Source: Chloroflexota bacterium (GTDB taxonomy: Bacteria > Chloroflexota > UBA6077 > JACCZL01). From it: a DNA stretch of 55,804 nucleotides. Positions 18,384 through 25,140 of this stretch are shown piece after piece (within the stretch, counting starts at the first letter, position 1; every line of letters begins with the position of its first letter). Under the pieces are notes generated by a model. The model was not told the origin of the DNA. It worked only from the letters and a program-made list of their open reading frames with translations, and did not search any database. The stretch covers positions 1 to 55,804 of the forward strand of contig JAUJPG010000035.1 of the NCBI GenBank assembly GCA_030447245.1, written 5' to 3'. The position numbers and the translations under genes are program-made.

Positions 18384-18821
18384 TTAGTACCCGCGCCCGC
18401 CGCCGTAACCGCCGCCACCGGTGCTGCCGCGCTGCTTCGCGAAGCAGTCCGAGCAGTAGACCGGCTTGTCGCCGCGCGGCTGGAACGGAACCTGCGCCTC
18501 ATTGCCGCACGCGGAGCAGGTCACCGAGAACATCTCGCGCTCGCGACGTGGGCCGCTGCTGTAGCCACCACCAGCGCCGCCGGAGCTGTAGCCGCCCGCG
18601 CTGTAGCCGCCGCCGGAGCTGTAGCCGCCCGTGCTGTAGCTGCCGCCGTTGCTGTACCCGCCGCCACCGCCGCGCTCGGACTTGCGCGCCGAGCGGCAGT
18701 CTCGGCACCGGCTCGGCTCGTTCGTGAACCCTCGACTGGCGAAGAACTCCTGCTCGCCCGTCGTGAACACGAAGGCTTGGCCGCAATCGCGGCAGGTAAG
18801 GGTCTTGTCCGCGTAACTCAC
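18384..18821 (-). CDS. Double zinc-ribbon protein with a Gly/Tyr/Ser repeat linker
   Basis: A 145-residue protein. The N-terminus is a zinc ribbon (TCRDCGQAF, later CRDCRSARK). The middle (about 50-95) is a low-complexity chain of GGYSxGG-like repeats. The C-terminus is a second zinc ribbon (TCSACGNEA, then VYCSDCFAK). Such proteins are common in Chloroflexota and lack a defined function; nucleic-acid binding is only a guess. GTG 18821 is chosen because AGAGGTG precedes it and translation then begins at the conserved V/MSYADKTLTC. A possible promoter with a palindrome lies at 18939-18967. rpsU follows. Confidence 0.85.
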   Translation of the reverse strand: MSYADKTLTCRDCGQAFVFTTGEQEFFASRGFTNEPSRCRDCRSARKSERGGGGGYSNGGSYSTGGYSSGGGYSAGGYSSGGAGGGYSSGPRREREMFSVTCSACGNEAQVPFQPRGDKPVYCSDCFAKQRGSTGGGGYGGGRGY

Positions 18822-18938
18822 GCCGACACCTCTGAGAGAGCTTGGTGGTTTCGTCGGCGCGAGCGGGAAAGGGTCCGGGGTGTGAGCATCCCCAAGGCCG
18901 CGCCCTATGCGGCTTGGCGAAACGTACCAGCGGGGCCA

Positions 18939-18967
18939 AATATACCACACTCGCGACAATTTGTCGC
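18939..18967 (-). promoter_or_regulatory. Candidate promoter with palindromic operator
   Basis: On the minus strand GCGACA (18967-18962), 17 bases and TATATT (18944-18939) form a plausible promoter for the zinc-ribbon gene. The -35 element lies inside a perfect 7-bp-arm palindrome, GCGACAA-T-TTGTCGC on the plus strand (18953-18967). The position suits a repressor operator; which regulator is unknown. Confidence 0.5.
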
Positions 18968-19045
18968 CCGGCAAACTACGCCGCCGACCAGCATTCAGGG
19001 CTTGACAGTATACTGGCGCATCCTGGGATAGGAGCGGGGTGAAGG

Positions 19046-20680
19046 ATGACCGGTGAGTCGAGGGTGACGGCCCCGAATGCGTGGCCGGATCTCGAGCGGT
19101 TCGACCTCGGGAGCTTCCTCGACGAGCAGGCCGCGCCGCGCGCCGAACAGCCCTTCCTGCTGTTCGAGGACCGCGTCCTCAGGTACGGCGAGCTAGCGGC
19201 GCTCAGCCGGCGCGCCGCCAACGGCTGCCGGTCGCTCGGCGTCGGCCAAGGTGACCGGGTCTGCCTGCTGCTGCCAAACTGCCCAGAGTTTGTGTTGGCC
19301 TGGTTCGGACTGGCCCGCCTCGGCGCCATCGCCGTTCCGATCAATACCGACTTCGGGCCGGACGAGACCGGCTACATCCTGGAGCACTGCGCGCCGCGCG
19401 CGGCGGTCACGACCCCCGGGCTGCTGCCGACGCTCCAGGCAGCGGGTCGACCCAGCGGCATGCTCGGCGAGCTCGTGTTGGTCGGCGGGAGAGCGCCGGA
19501 CGACGGTGCGCAGGCGATCCCATTCGAGCAGGTGCTGGCCGCGGGCGATGACTCCTCAGCCGCCAGGCACGGGAGCGATCCGGCAACCCTGATCTACACC
19601 TCCGGCACGACCGGTCGGCCCAAGGCAGTCATCCAGACCCACCGGACCTACGTGTTGACCGGCCAGGCGTTCCCGTGGTGGCTCGGCCTCACCGAGCAGG
19701 ACCGCCTGCTCACCAGTCTGCCGCTATTCCACATCAACGCCCAGGCCTACTCGACGATGGGCGCGCTGGGGACTGGCGCGAGCCTGGCGCTGCTGCCCCG
19801 CTTCTCGGCATCTCGTTTCTGGGACGACGTCCGTCGTCACCAGGCCTCCCAGGCCAATGTGATCGGCGCGATGCTCCTGATCCTGGCAAAGCAGCCGCCC
19901 CGCGCCGACGATCGGGACCACTCGCTGCGCCTGATCTACAGCGCTCCGGCCCTGCCCGAGGACGTCCGGTCGGACCTCGAGGAGCGGTTCGGCCTGCGGA
20001 TCGTCTTCGGCTACGCGATGAGCGAGTCGACGTTCGGGACGATCGAGCCGCTCGACGGCCCGCGCGCGCCGGGCAGCATGGGCCGACCGCGCCAGCACCC
20101 GGATCCGACGATCGTCCATCGGCACGCCATTGTCGACGAGGCCGGCCAGACGGTGCCTCCCGAGCAGGTTGGCGAGATCGTGCTGGCGGGTCCGGCCGTC
20201 ACGCCTGGTTACTTCCGCGACGATGCGCGCACCGCCGAAGCGTTGCGGGGCGGCTGGCTGTACACCGGCGATCTTGCCCGGCGCGACCAGGACGACAACT
20301 ACTTCTTCGTCGACCGCAAGAAGGACGTCATTCGGCGGCGCGGCGAAAACATCTCCTCGGTCGAGGTCGAGCAGGTCCTGGCCGGTCACCCGGCCGTGCT
20401 GGAAGTGGCAGTCATCGGCGTCCCCTCCGAGCTGAGCGACGAGGAGGTCGTGGCCTACGTCACCTTGCGCCCGGACGCCGCGGCCGAGCCGGACAACCTG
20501 TTCGCCTGGTGCGCCGAACGCCTGGCCCGCTTCAAGGTCCCGAGCCGCTACGAGCTGCGCGGCGAGCTGCCCAGGACCGCGACCCAGCGGATCGCCAAGC
20601 ACGTCCTCAAGGCCGAGGCCAGGGCCAACCTGACTCCCCTGGAGGCAACGGTCACGACCGCGTTCTCGCCGGAGAGGTGA
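19046..20680 (+). CDS. AMP-binding acyl-CoA synthetase (class I adenylate-forming, CaiC/FadD-like)
   Basis: Activates a carboxylic acid with ATP and joins it to CoA. The 544-residue product has the phosphate-binding loop IYTSGTTGRPK (about 183-193), FGYAMSESTFGTIEP, GWLYTGDLARRD, and the hinge and C-terminal lysine region (KKDVIRRRGENISSVEVE, then TATQRIAKHVLK). The acid substrate cannot be read from sequence. ATG 19046 follows AGGAGCGGGGTGAAGG. A TATACT at 19009-19014 or a TTGACA at 19002-19007 may be promoter elements. A large overlapping frame in another register (19675-21435) is a shadow. Confidence 0.9.
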   Translation: MTGESRVTAPNAWPDLERFDLGSFLDEQAAPRAEQPFLLFEDRVLRYGELAALSRRAANGCRSLGVGQGDRVCLLLPNCPEFVLAWFGLARLGAIAVPINTDFGPDETGYILEHCAPRAAVTTPGLLPTLQAAGRPSGMLGELVLVGGRAPDDGAQAIPFEQVLAAGDDSSAARHGSDPATLIYTSGTTGRPKAVIQTHRTYVLTGQAFPWWLGLTEQDRLLTSLPLFHINAQAYSTMGALGTGASLALLPRFSASRFWDDVRRHQASQANVIGAMLLILAKQPPRADDRDHSLRLIYSAPALPEDVRSDLEERFGLRIVFGYAMSESTFGTIEPLDGPRAPGSMGRPRQHPDPTIVHRHAIVDEAGQTVPPEQVGEIVLAGPAVTPGYFRDDARTAEALRGGWLYTGDLARRDQDDNYFFVDRKKDVIRRRGENISSVEVEQVLAGHPAVLEVAVIGVPSELSDEEVVAYVTLRPDAAAEPDNLFAWCAERLARFKVPSRYELRGELPRTATQRIAKHVLKAEARANLTPLEATVTTAFSPER

Positions 20681-20689
20681 AGGTCCCTG

Positions 20690-20879
20690 GACCTCCTGGC
20701 TCTCGAAACGCCCGGTCGCCCAACTTCGACACGCTGCGGCCACAGTCTGCCAACCTGTCGAGGCTGTCGGCCGTTTCAGGTGCTCGCTCGAGCGCCTGGA
20801 TAGCGCCATCGCGGGACTCGTTGGCAATGAAGGTGATCACGTCGTCGAGCGCGGTTCTAGTCGAATCCGTCCAGACTAC
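20690..20879 (-). pseudogene. Truncated ParE/RelE-family toxin fragment
   Basis: Minus-strand translation gives VVWTDSTRTALDDVITFIAN, then ALERAPETADSLDRLADC and GRSVSKLGDRAFRE. This is the N-terminal two thirds of a ParE/RelE-type plasmid-stabilisation toxin. It stops being family-like after AFRE, where a full protein would continue about 30 residues (the PYRLIYRV-type end), and it lacks a clear start codon. No intact antitoxin gene adjoins it. I read it as a decayed toxin-antitoxin locus at the edge of the accessory islet. Confidence 0.6.
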
Positions 20880-20896
20880 CGCGCCGCGGCCAGCAA

Positions 20897-20988
20897 GCGC
20901 CGCCGGGAGGGCGCTGGCCCCGAGCAGCATCGGCCGGGACGGTCGTGGCGAAGGCGACCGGTACCAGGAACGTGAGGGTGTACCGCGG
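20897..20988. repeat. 92-bp direct repeat, copy A
   Basis: Differs at only about two positions from copy B at 21878-21969. Translated on the minus strand, both give TLTFLVPVAFATTVPA, typical of the C-terminal end of ABC-2-type (DUF990-like) permeases. The repeat is therefore probably a piece of permease gene duplicated here. Confidence 0.75.
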
Positions 20989-21075
20989 CGACGGTGCGTG
21001 GATGCCGATTCAGGCGGCGCCTCGATCGTCGGCGGACCGGTCCTGACCCGGAACGTTCGGCGCTCCGGCGTGAGG

Positions 21076-21327
21076 TTAGGCGGCCTGACTTGCCTTGGCT
21101 TGCTCGTGGAGGGTCTCGGGCGCGACGTCCGCGCCGTTCGGCCAGGCGACCGTCCCACCATCCAGGAAGAAGCGCTGAAAGTACTGGGGGCTCTTGAGCG
21201 GCTCGAAGACCGGCCCGTCGAGCCACTGGGAGAAGTCGACCGTATTCTCTACGCCGTCGCTGAATTCCAGGTAGATCCGGTACTCACCACGGTATTCAGC
21301 TCGAATCACGGTTGGCAGGAAGTGCAT
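21076..21327 (-). CDS. DUF2442 domain protein
   Basis: An 83-residue protein with the DUF2442 pattern: AEYRGEYRIYLEFSDGVENT, VDFSQWLDGPVFEPLKSPQ, FFLDGGTVAWPNGADVAPE. DUF2442 genes are repeatedly found next to DUF4160 genes, and the pair is suspected to act as a toxin-antitoxin-like module; this is not proven. ATG 21327 has AAGGAG seven bases upstream. It begins 10 bp after the DUF4160 stop, so the two are co-transcribed. Confidence 0.88.
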   Translation of the reverse strand: MHFLPTVIRAEYRGEYRIYLEFSDGVENTVDFSQWLDGPVFEPLKSPQYFQRFFLDGGTVAWPNGADVAPETLHEQAKASQAA

Positions 21328-21337
21328 GAGGGTCTCC

Positions 21338-21598
21338 TTAGTCGAGAGGTGGGATCCTCTCGAGTGGCTCCCCCGCCTTCACGCGGTTCCAGTTGGCCTC
21401 CAACTCTGCCGAATGCGCCGTGGCCCACTCCTTGACCAGTCGAAGCGCGGTCCGAGAGCGCAGACTACCCGCCAGTACATCCCCGTCGAAGGTGAACGTC
21501 GCCTGTTGGCCCTGGTAGTCCGCGTGGAAGTGACCCACTCCGTGCTCGCGGTAGAACATCCGGATGACGATGCCAAAGAAGACTGAGATGATGGGCAT
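21338..21598 (-). CDS. DUF4160 domain protein
   Basis: An 86-residue protein with the DUF4160 pattern: MPIISVFFGIVIRMFYREHG, then HFHADYQGQQATF and LRLVKEWATAHSAELEANWN, ending LERIPPLD. It is the first gene of a two-gene unit with DUF2442 (10 bp apart). The family is small, cytoplasmic and of unknown function. The ribosome site before ATG 21598 is weak (AGAAG). The location inside a region of repeats, an insertion sequence and toxin-antitoxin remnants fits a mobile small module. Confidence 0.88.
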   Translation of the reverse strand: MPIISVFFGIVIRMFYREHGVGHFHADYQGQQATFTFDGDVLAGSLRSRTALRLVKEWATAHSAELEANWNRVKAGEPLERIPPLD

Positions 21599-22198
21599 AT
21601 ATGACTTCTAGCCTCTCGTCACGCTGTCTCTTGCTCGCGACCAGAGGCCGGCGTGCATCGCGACCACCAAGTCCGCTGCCACGCCGAGTTAGACCACTTC
21701 CGTCTGAGACTATTCTGCCAGGACCTCCTGCTGCCCGCAACGCGGGGGCATGATTCCACGCGGACACGCGAACCGCCCGGCGCTGGGCCGACGAAGACAG
21801 GGAGGCCGGCGGTCAGGCTGAGGCGCCGGAATAGCGGTGGCCTCCGACGCGCCAGAAGCAGCGGCAGAAAGTCAGCAGCGCCGCCGGGAGGGCGCTGGCC
21901 CCGAGCAGCGTCGGCCGGGACGGTCGTGGCGAAGGCGACCGGTACCAGGAACGTGAGCGTGTACCGCGGCCAGGGCGGGTAGGTCCGGACTGGCCAGCGC
22001 CCGCCGGTGCGCAGGCCGGACCTGCCTGTCGGTCAGCAGATCGCAGGCGCTCGGCCAGCGGTGACGAAACATCAGGGCCAGGCGAAGGTGCACCAGATTG
22101 GCCAGGTCCGACGATACCACTCCTGGTGGGAGGCATCTATGTAGGTGCTGGTAAGTTCCGGCTTCCTGGACTATGCTGCCGTGGGTGGGAGGGATGCC
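21599..22198. other. Gene-free stretch with permease remnants
   Basis: About 600 bp between the DUF4160 gene and the transposase. It contains repeat copy B and, on the minus strand around it, scattered ABC-2-permease-like words, but no intact frame. I found no insertion-sequence left end that matches the inverted repeats at 23385-23517. Confidence 0.5.
21878..21969. repeat. 92-bp direct repeat, copy B
   Basis: Second copy of the 92-bp element, same orientation as copy A and 981 bp away. The minus-strand translation again reads as the end of an ABC-2-type permease, and the similarity ends sharply at both sides. Confidence 0.75.
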
Positions 22199-22774
22199 AT
22201 GGGTAGGATGGCGGGGCGCGCCGACGCCGGAGCGACGGAGTCGCGGGCCGTGGTGGAGGCGGCGCTGCGGCGGCGGGACCTGGCGCCCCGCGTGCGCGAG
22301 CGGTTCGCGATGGTCAAGGCCGCCAGCCTGGGCCGTGACCTGCCGGCGATCGCCACCTGGAGCGGGCGCTCGGTGCGGACGGTGCGGCACTGGTTGGGGC
22401 GCTTCGACGCGGACGGGGTCGCGGCCCTGGCCGACGCGCCGCGCTCGGGGCGGCCGGTCAAGGCCGATGCGGCATACCTGCAGGCGCTAGATGCCACGGT
22501 CGAGACGGCGCCGCTGAGCCTCGGCTTGCCGTTCGACGTGTGGACCTCGGATCGGCTGAGCGCGTACCTGACCCAGACGACCGGGGTGCGGATCGCGCCC
22601 GGCTGGCTGCGGGCGCTGCTCGGGCGGCGGGACTTCGTCTGCGAGCGGCCCAAGCACACCCTCACGCACTTGCAAGATCCCGACGAGGTCGCCGCCTGCA
22701 CGGCCGCGCTGGCGGAGGCGGGGGAAAACGGTGGCGGCCGCGCCGGACCGCTACGAGCTGCACGCCGAGGATGA
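22199..22774 (+). CDS. IS630-family transposase, N-terminal DNA-binding part (orfA)
   Basis: A 191-residue frame with the helix-turn-helix region of IS630 transposases (KAASLGRDLPAIATWSGRSV, RTVRHWLGRFDADGVAALAD, RSGRP) and the second helical domain (VWTSDRLSAYLTQTTGVRIA). ATG 22199 follows GGGAGGGATGCC. The frame ends 44 bp inside the second frame. Joining the two needs a +1 shift near GGGGGAAAAC (22719-22728). Either programmed frameshifting or loss of one base would explain this. Confidence 0.85.
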   Translation: MGRMAGRADAGATESRAVVEAALRRRDLAPRVRERFAMVKAASLGRDLPAIATWSGRSVRTVRHWLGRFDADGVAALADAPRSGRPVKADAAYLQALDATVETAPLSLGLPFDVWTSDRLSAYLTQTTGVRIAPGWLRALLGRRDFVCERPKHTLTHLQDPDEVAACTAALAEAGENGGGRAGPLRAARRG

Positions 22775-23516
22775 GACCCACGTCGAGACCAATCCCTACC
22801 TGACACGGGTCTGGCATCGACGTGGCGTGCAGCCGACGCTGCCGGCCGCCGGCACCAACCGGCGGCTGACGATCTTCGGCAGTGTCGAGGCGTTCGGGCG
22901 CAGGCGCATCGAGGTGCTCACCGCCGCTCAGGATTCGGCGACCTTCAAGCGCTACCTGGCGGCGCTGGATGGCCGCCACGCCGCGACCAGCCGGGAGATC
23001 TACCTGGCCCTGGACAACGGGCCGTGCCACACCAGCAAGACCAGCACGGCCGCGCTGGCGGAGCGGGCCGCCTGGCTGCACGTGCTCTGGCTGGCCAAGT
23101 ACCGCCCGGAGCTGCACCCGAAGGAACGAGCGTGGCAGATCCTCAAGCGCGACCACCGTAGCCACCTGGCCCCGAGCCTGCGCGCGTTCGTCGACGGCCT
23201 CCTCGACGGCCTGCGGTGGTTGGGCGGCGAGCGCCTCGACCTCGTCGACGAGGTGCCGGACTCGTTCCTCGCTGGGCATCGCAAGCCGCCCACCGGCCGG
23301 CCGCGCGGACGACCGAAGGGCGCGAAGGACTCGTACAAACGCGCCCCGTACCGCAAGCCGAAGCACACGAACTTACCAGCGGTTGCTAAGAAACCGTCTG
23401 AGAAGGGGCTACAACGGCCGAAATGCAAATGCTCCAGGACGCTCGTTACCCGAGAGCGGGTGCAGGACACGACTCTCCTGAACGCGGTTCCGGGCACTTT
23501 TCAGACGGTTTCTTAG
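22731..23516 (+). CDS. IS630-family transposase, DDE catalytic part (orfB)
   Basis: A 261-residue frame holding the catalytic triad region: HAEDETHVETNPYL (first Asp), YLALDNGPCHTSKT (second Asp), LHPKERAWQILKRDHRSH (Glu). The usual C-terminus would lie near KPKHTNLPA (about 23380). The last 45 codons, up to the stop at 23514-23516, come from the inserted 133-bp inverted-repeat element. It has no independent ribosome site, consistent with expression as a frameshift fusion with orfA. Confidence 0.85.
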   Translation: MAAAPDRYELHAEDETHVETNPYLTRVWHRRGVQPTLPAAGTNRRLTIFGSVEAFGRRRIEVLTAAQDSATFKRYLAALDGRHAATSREIYLALDNGPCHTSKTSTAALAERAAWLHVLWLAKYRPELHPKERAWQILKRDHRSHLAPSLRAFVDGLLDGLRWLGGERLDLVDEVPDSFLAGHRKPPTGRPRGRPKGAKDSYKRAPYRKPKHTNLPAVAKKPSEKGLQRPKCKCSRTLVTRERVQDTTLLNAVPGTFQTVS

Positions 23517-23517
23517 C
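23385..23517. mobile_element. 133-bp MITE-like element with 21-bp inverted repeats
   Basis: Left arm 23385-23405 and right arm 23497-23517 are inverted repeats with one mismatch in 21. The ends read TA-AGAAACCGTC and GACGGTTTCT-TA, so a TA target duplication typical of IS630/Tc1 elements is likely. The element lies within the 3' end of orfB and provides its stop codon. Immediately to its right is the cut-off antitoxin fragment. Confidence 0.75.
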
Positions 23518-23708
23518 TCGACATTGACGAGTACGGCAGGCTGCTCGACGATCTGGAAGCGTTGGGAGTGATCCGCGCCTACGCCGCGGCCGAAGCCTCC
23601 TCGTCGGAGGCTATCCCGGTGGAGCAGGCTGTCCGCGAGGTCGAGCACCGGGGCGAGTGGCCCTGGATCGATCGGGTATCCTGTCGGGTAGCCGAGATGC
23701 GCTTGTGA
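23517..23708 (+). pseudogene. C-terminal fragment of a Phd/YefM-like antitoxin
   Basis: The frame reads LDIDEYGRLLDDLEALGVIR, then AIPVEQAVREVEHRGEW, and ends at TGA 23706. It resembles the C-terminal half of Phd/YefM-type antitoxins. There is no start codon: the frame begins exactly at the right end of the MITE-like element, whose terminal TAG lies just before it. The N-terminal DNA-binding part is missing, so the gene appears to have been cut by the insertion. The stop is 10 bp before the next gene's ATG. Confidence 0.55.
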
Positions 23709-23718
23709 GGTGAACGCG

Positions 23719-24660
23719 ATGGACCTGGACCGCCTGCATGGGATCGTGCCGCCGCTGGTGACGCCGCTCCGCGAGGACGGGCAGATCGACCACGAGTCCC
23801 TCGGGCGGCTGGTCGACTACGTGATCGAGGCCGGGGTCCACGGGATCTGGGCGATGGGGACGACTGGCGAGTTCGCCTGTTTCGACGCCGACGAGCGCGA
23901 GGCCGGTATCCGCACCACGGTTCAAGCCACCCGCGGGCGCGTCCCGATCATCGCCTGCATCGGCGACGCGGCGACGTCGCTGGCGATCGAGCACGGGCGG
24001 CGCGCCGCTCGGGCCGGCGCCGACTTCGTCGCGGTCACTCCGCAATACTACTTCCCGAACAGCCAGGTTGAGCTCGAGGAGCATTTCCGAGCCGTCGCGC
24101 GAGGCGTCGACCGGCCACTGCTGCTCTACCACATCCCCCAGACCGTCAAGGTTAAGGTTGATCCCGGGGTAGTACGCCGCCTGGCGAACGACGGCGCGCT
24201 GGTCGGACTCAAGGACAGCCAGAACGACCTGGAATGGTACCGACGTGTCCTGGTGGATGCGAAGGCCGATCGCGTCGACCTCCGTTGCTTCCTCGGTACG
24301 CTCTCGCTCATCGACGTCGGCACGTACATGGGTGGGCACGGGGCGATCCCCGGCGCGGCGAACGTCGCCCCCGAGACGTCCGTGCAGGCCTACGAGGCCT
24401 CCCGACGCGGTGACCAGGCCGTGGCGGCCCGCCACCAGGAGCGGCTGATGCACACCAGCCTCCTGAGCAGCGTCGTCAAAGGCGCCTCGCCGACCGGCTC
24501 GTCGATCACCGCGATGAAGGCGGTCCTGGCCCACCGAGGCATCATCAAGACCGCCGTGTGCCGAGCCGGTTTCCGCACCCCCACCGCCGAGGAGGCGAGC
24601 CGCGCCGAGGAGATCGTCTCGGTCGTCGAGGGCGCGCCGGTCGCGGCCGCCACAGCCTGA
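23719..24660 (+). CDS. Dihydrodipicolinate synthase / N-acetylneuraminate lyase family protein
   Basis: A class I aldolase-type enzyme of 313 residues that uses a pyruvate-like Schiff base. The conserved residues are Tyr137 (LLLYHIPQ) and the Schiff-base Lys165 (VGLKDSQND), with GTTGEFACFDADER (about 48-61) binding the carboxylate. The family includes DapA, sialic-acid lyase and sugar-acid aldolases. The neighbourhood offers no lysine-pathway gene, so I do not assign dapA. ATG 23719 has GAGGTGA five bases upstream; this site overlaps the end of the broken antitoxin frame. A shared hairpin follows at 24679-24718. Confidence 0.88.
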   Translation: MDLDRLHGIVPPLVTPLREDGQIDHESLGRLVDYVIEAGVHGIWAMGTTGEFACFDADEREAGIRTTVQATRGRVPIIACIGDAATSLAIEHGRRAARAGADFVAVTPQYYFPNSQVELEEHFRAVARGVDRPLLLYHIPQTVKVKVDPGVVRRLANDGALVGLKDSQNDLEWYRRVLVDAKADRVDLRCFLGTLSLIDVGTYMGGHGAIPGAANVAPETSVQAYEASRRGDQAVAARHQERLMHTSLLSSVVKGASPTGSSITAMKAVLAHRGIIKTAVCRAGFRTPTAEEASRAEEIVSVVEGAPVAAATA

Positions 24661-24678
24661 CGACCCAGCTGCCATCGA

Positions 24679-24718
24679 CGAGTGAGCCGGGTCGCGGCGC
24701 AACGGCCTGGCTCACTCG
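24679..24718. terminator. Bidirectional hairpin between convergent genes
   Basis: Perfect 10-base arms (24679-24688 and 24709-24718) lie between the end of the aldolase gene and the end of the minus-strand small gene, overlapping the latter's stop. There is no T-run, but the position suits a shared transcript end. Confidence 0.55.
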
Positions 24719-24960
24719 CCGACGGTGTGACCCTTGACCAGCTTGCAGATCCGACTGGCCGGGCTCTCCTCGTAGAGGAAGGCCAGCCCGTCCGCGGCGA
24801 AGGTTGCGAAGAAGGCGTCCCAGTCAAGCGGCTCCCAGTTTGGCGGGAGAGGGCCGAACGCGATCCGCAGGACGCCGGCCCCGCGCACCCGCGCGGGATG
24901 GCCGCCGCGCTCCTCGGCCCAGGCTCGGATCAGCGCGTGCTCGCGGGTGTACTTGCGCAT
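24712..24960 (-). CDS. Small conserved hypothetical protein
   Basis: An 82-residue acidic protein starting MRKYTREHALIRAWAEERGG, with RIAFG and WDAFFATFAADGLAFLYEE. It resembles a widespread small family that databases often mislabel as 1,4-alpha-glucan branching enzyme; real function is unknown. The start at 24960 is chosen for AGGGA eight bases upstream. It is convergent with the aldolase gene. Confidence 0.7.
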   Translation of the reverse strand: MRKYTREHALIRAWAEERGGHPARVRGAGVLRIAFGPLPPNWEPLDWDAFFATFAADGLAFLYEESPASRICKLVKGHTVGE

Positions 24961-25089
24961 CACGAAGTTTCCCTGCTTCGGCATCATTATGCGCCGGCGA
25001 GCGAGGCAGGACGTCATCCAGGGACTACGCCCGCGTTCGACTGCACCGCCCGCGCGACCCTAATCGAGAGGGGCTACATCCAAGCATGA

Positions 25090-25115
25090 AGAAGAGGCGG
25101 GGATTTCTCCCCGCC
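25090..25115 (-). terminator. Intrinsic terminator after the membrane-protein gene
   Basis: Eight-base perfect arms (25096-25103 and 25108-25115) with a 4-base loop are followed on the minus strand by TCTTCTTCA. It stands 25 bp after the stop of the minus-strand membrane-protein gene. Confidence 0.7.
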
Positions 25116-25140
25116 CCTTGTACCGTCCAGCCGGTGCCAG

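Larger units (their letters stand above)
22199..23517 (+). mobile_element. IS630-type insertion sequence (ends not fully defined)
   Basis: The two transposase frames mark an IS630-type element. I cannot find a left inverted repeat matching the right one, so true borders are uncertain and the copy may be truncated on the left. Confidence 0.6.

Noticed and set aside
18541..18680. A CRISPR-like array in the regularly repeated stretch of the zinc-ribbon gene
   Set aside because: The repeats are codons for Gly/Tyr/Ser motifs in one reading frame and there are no unique spacers.
19675..21435. A 586-codon plus-strand frame overlapping the acyl-CoA synthetase
   Set aside because: Same strand but another register of a clearly conserved enzyme; the product is Arg/Ala/Gly noise.
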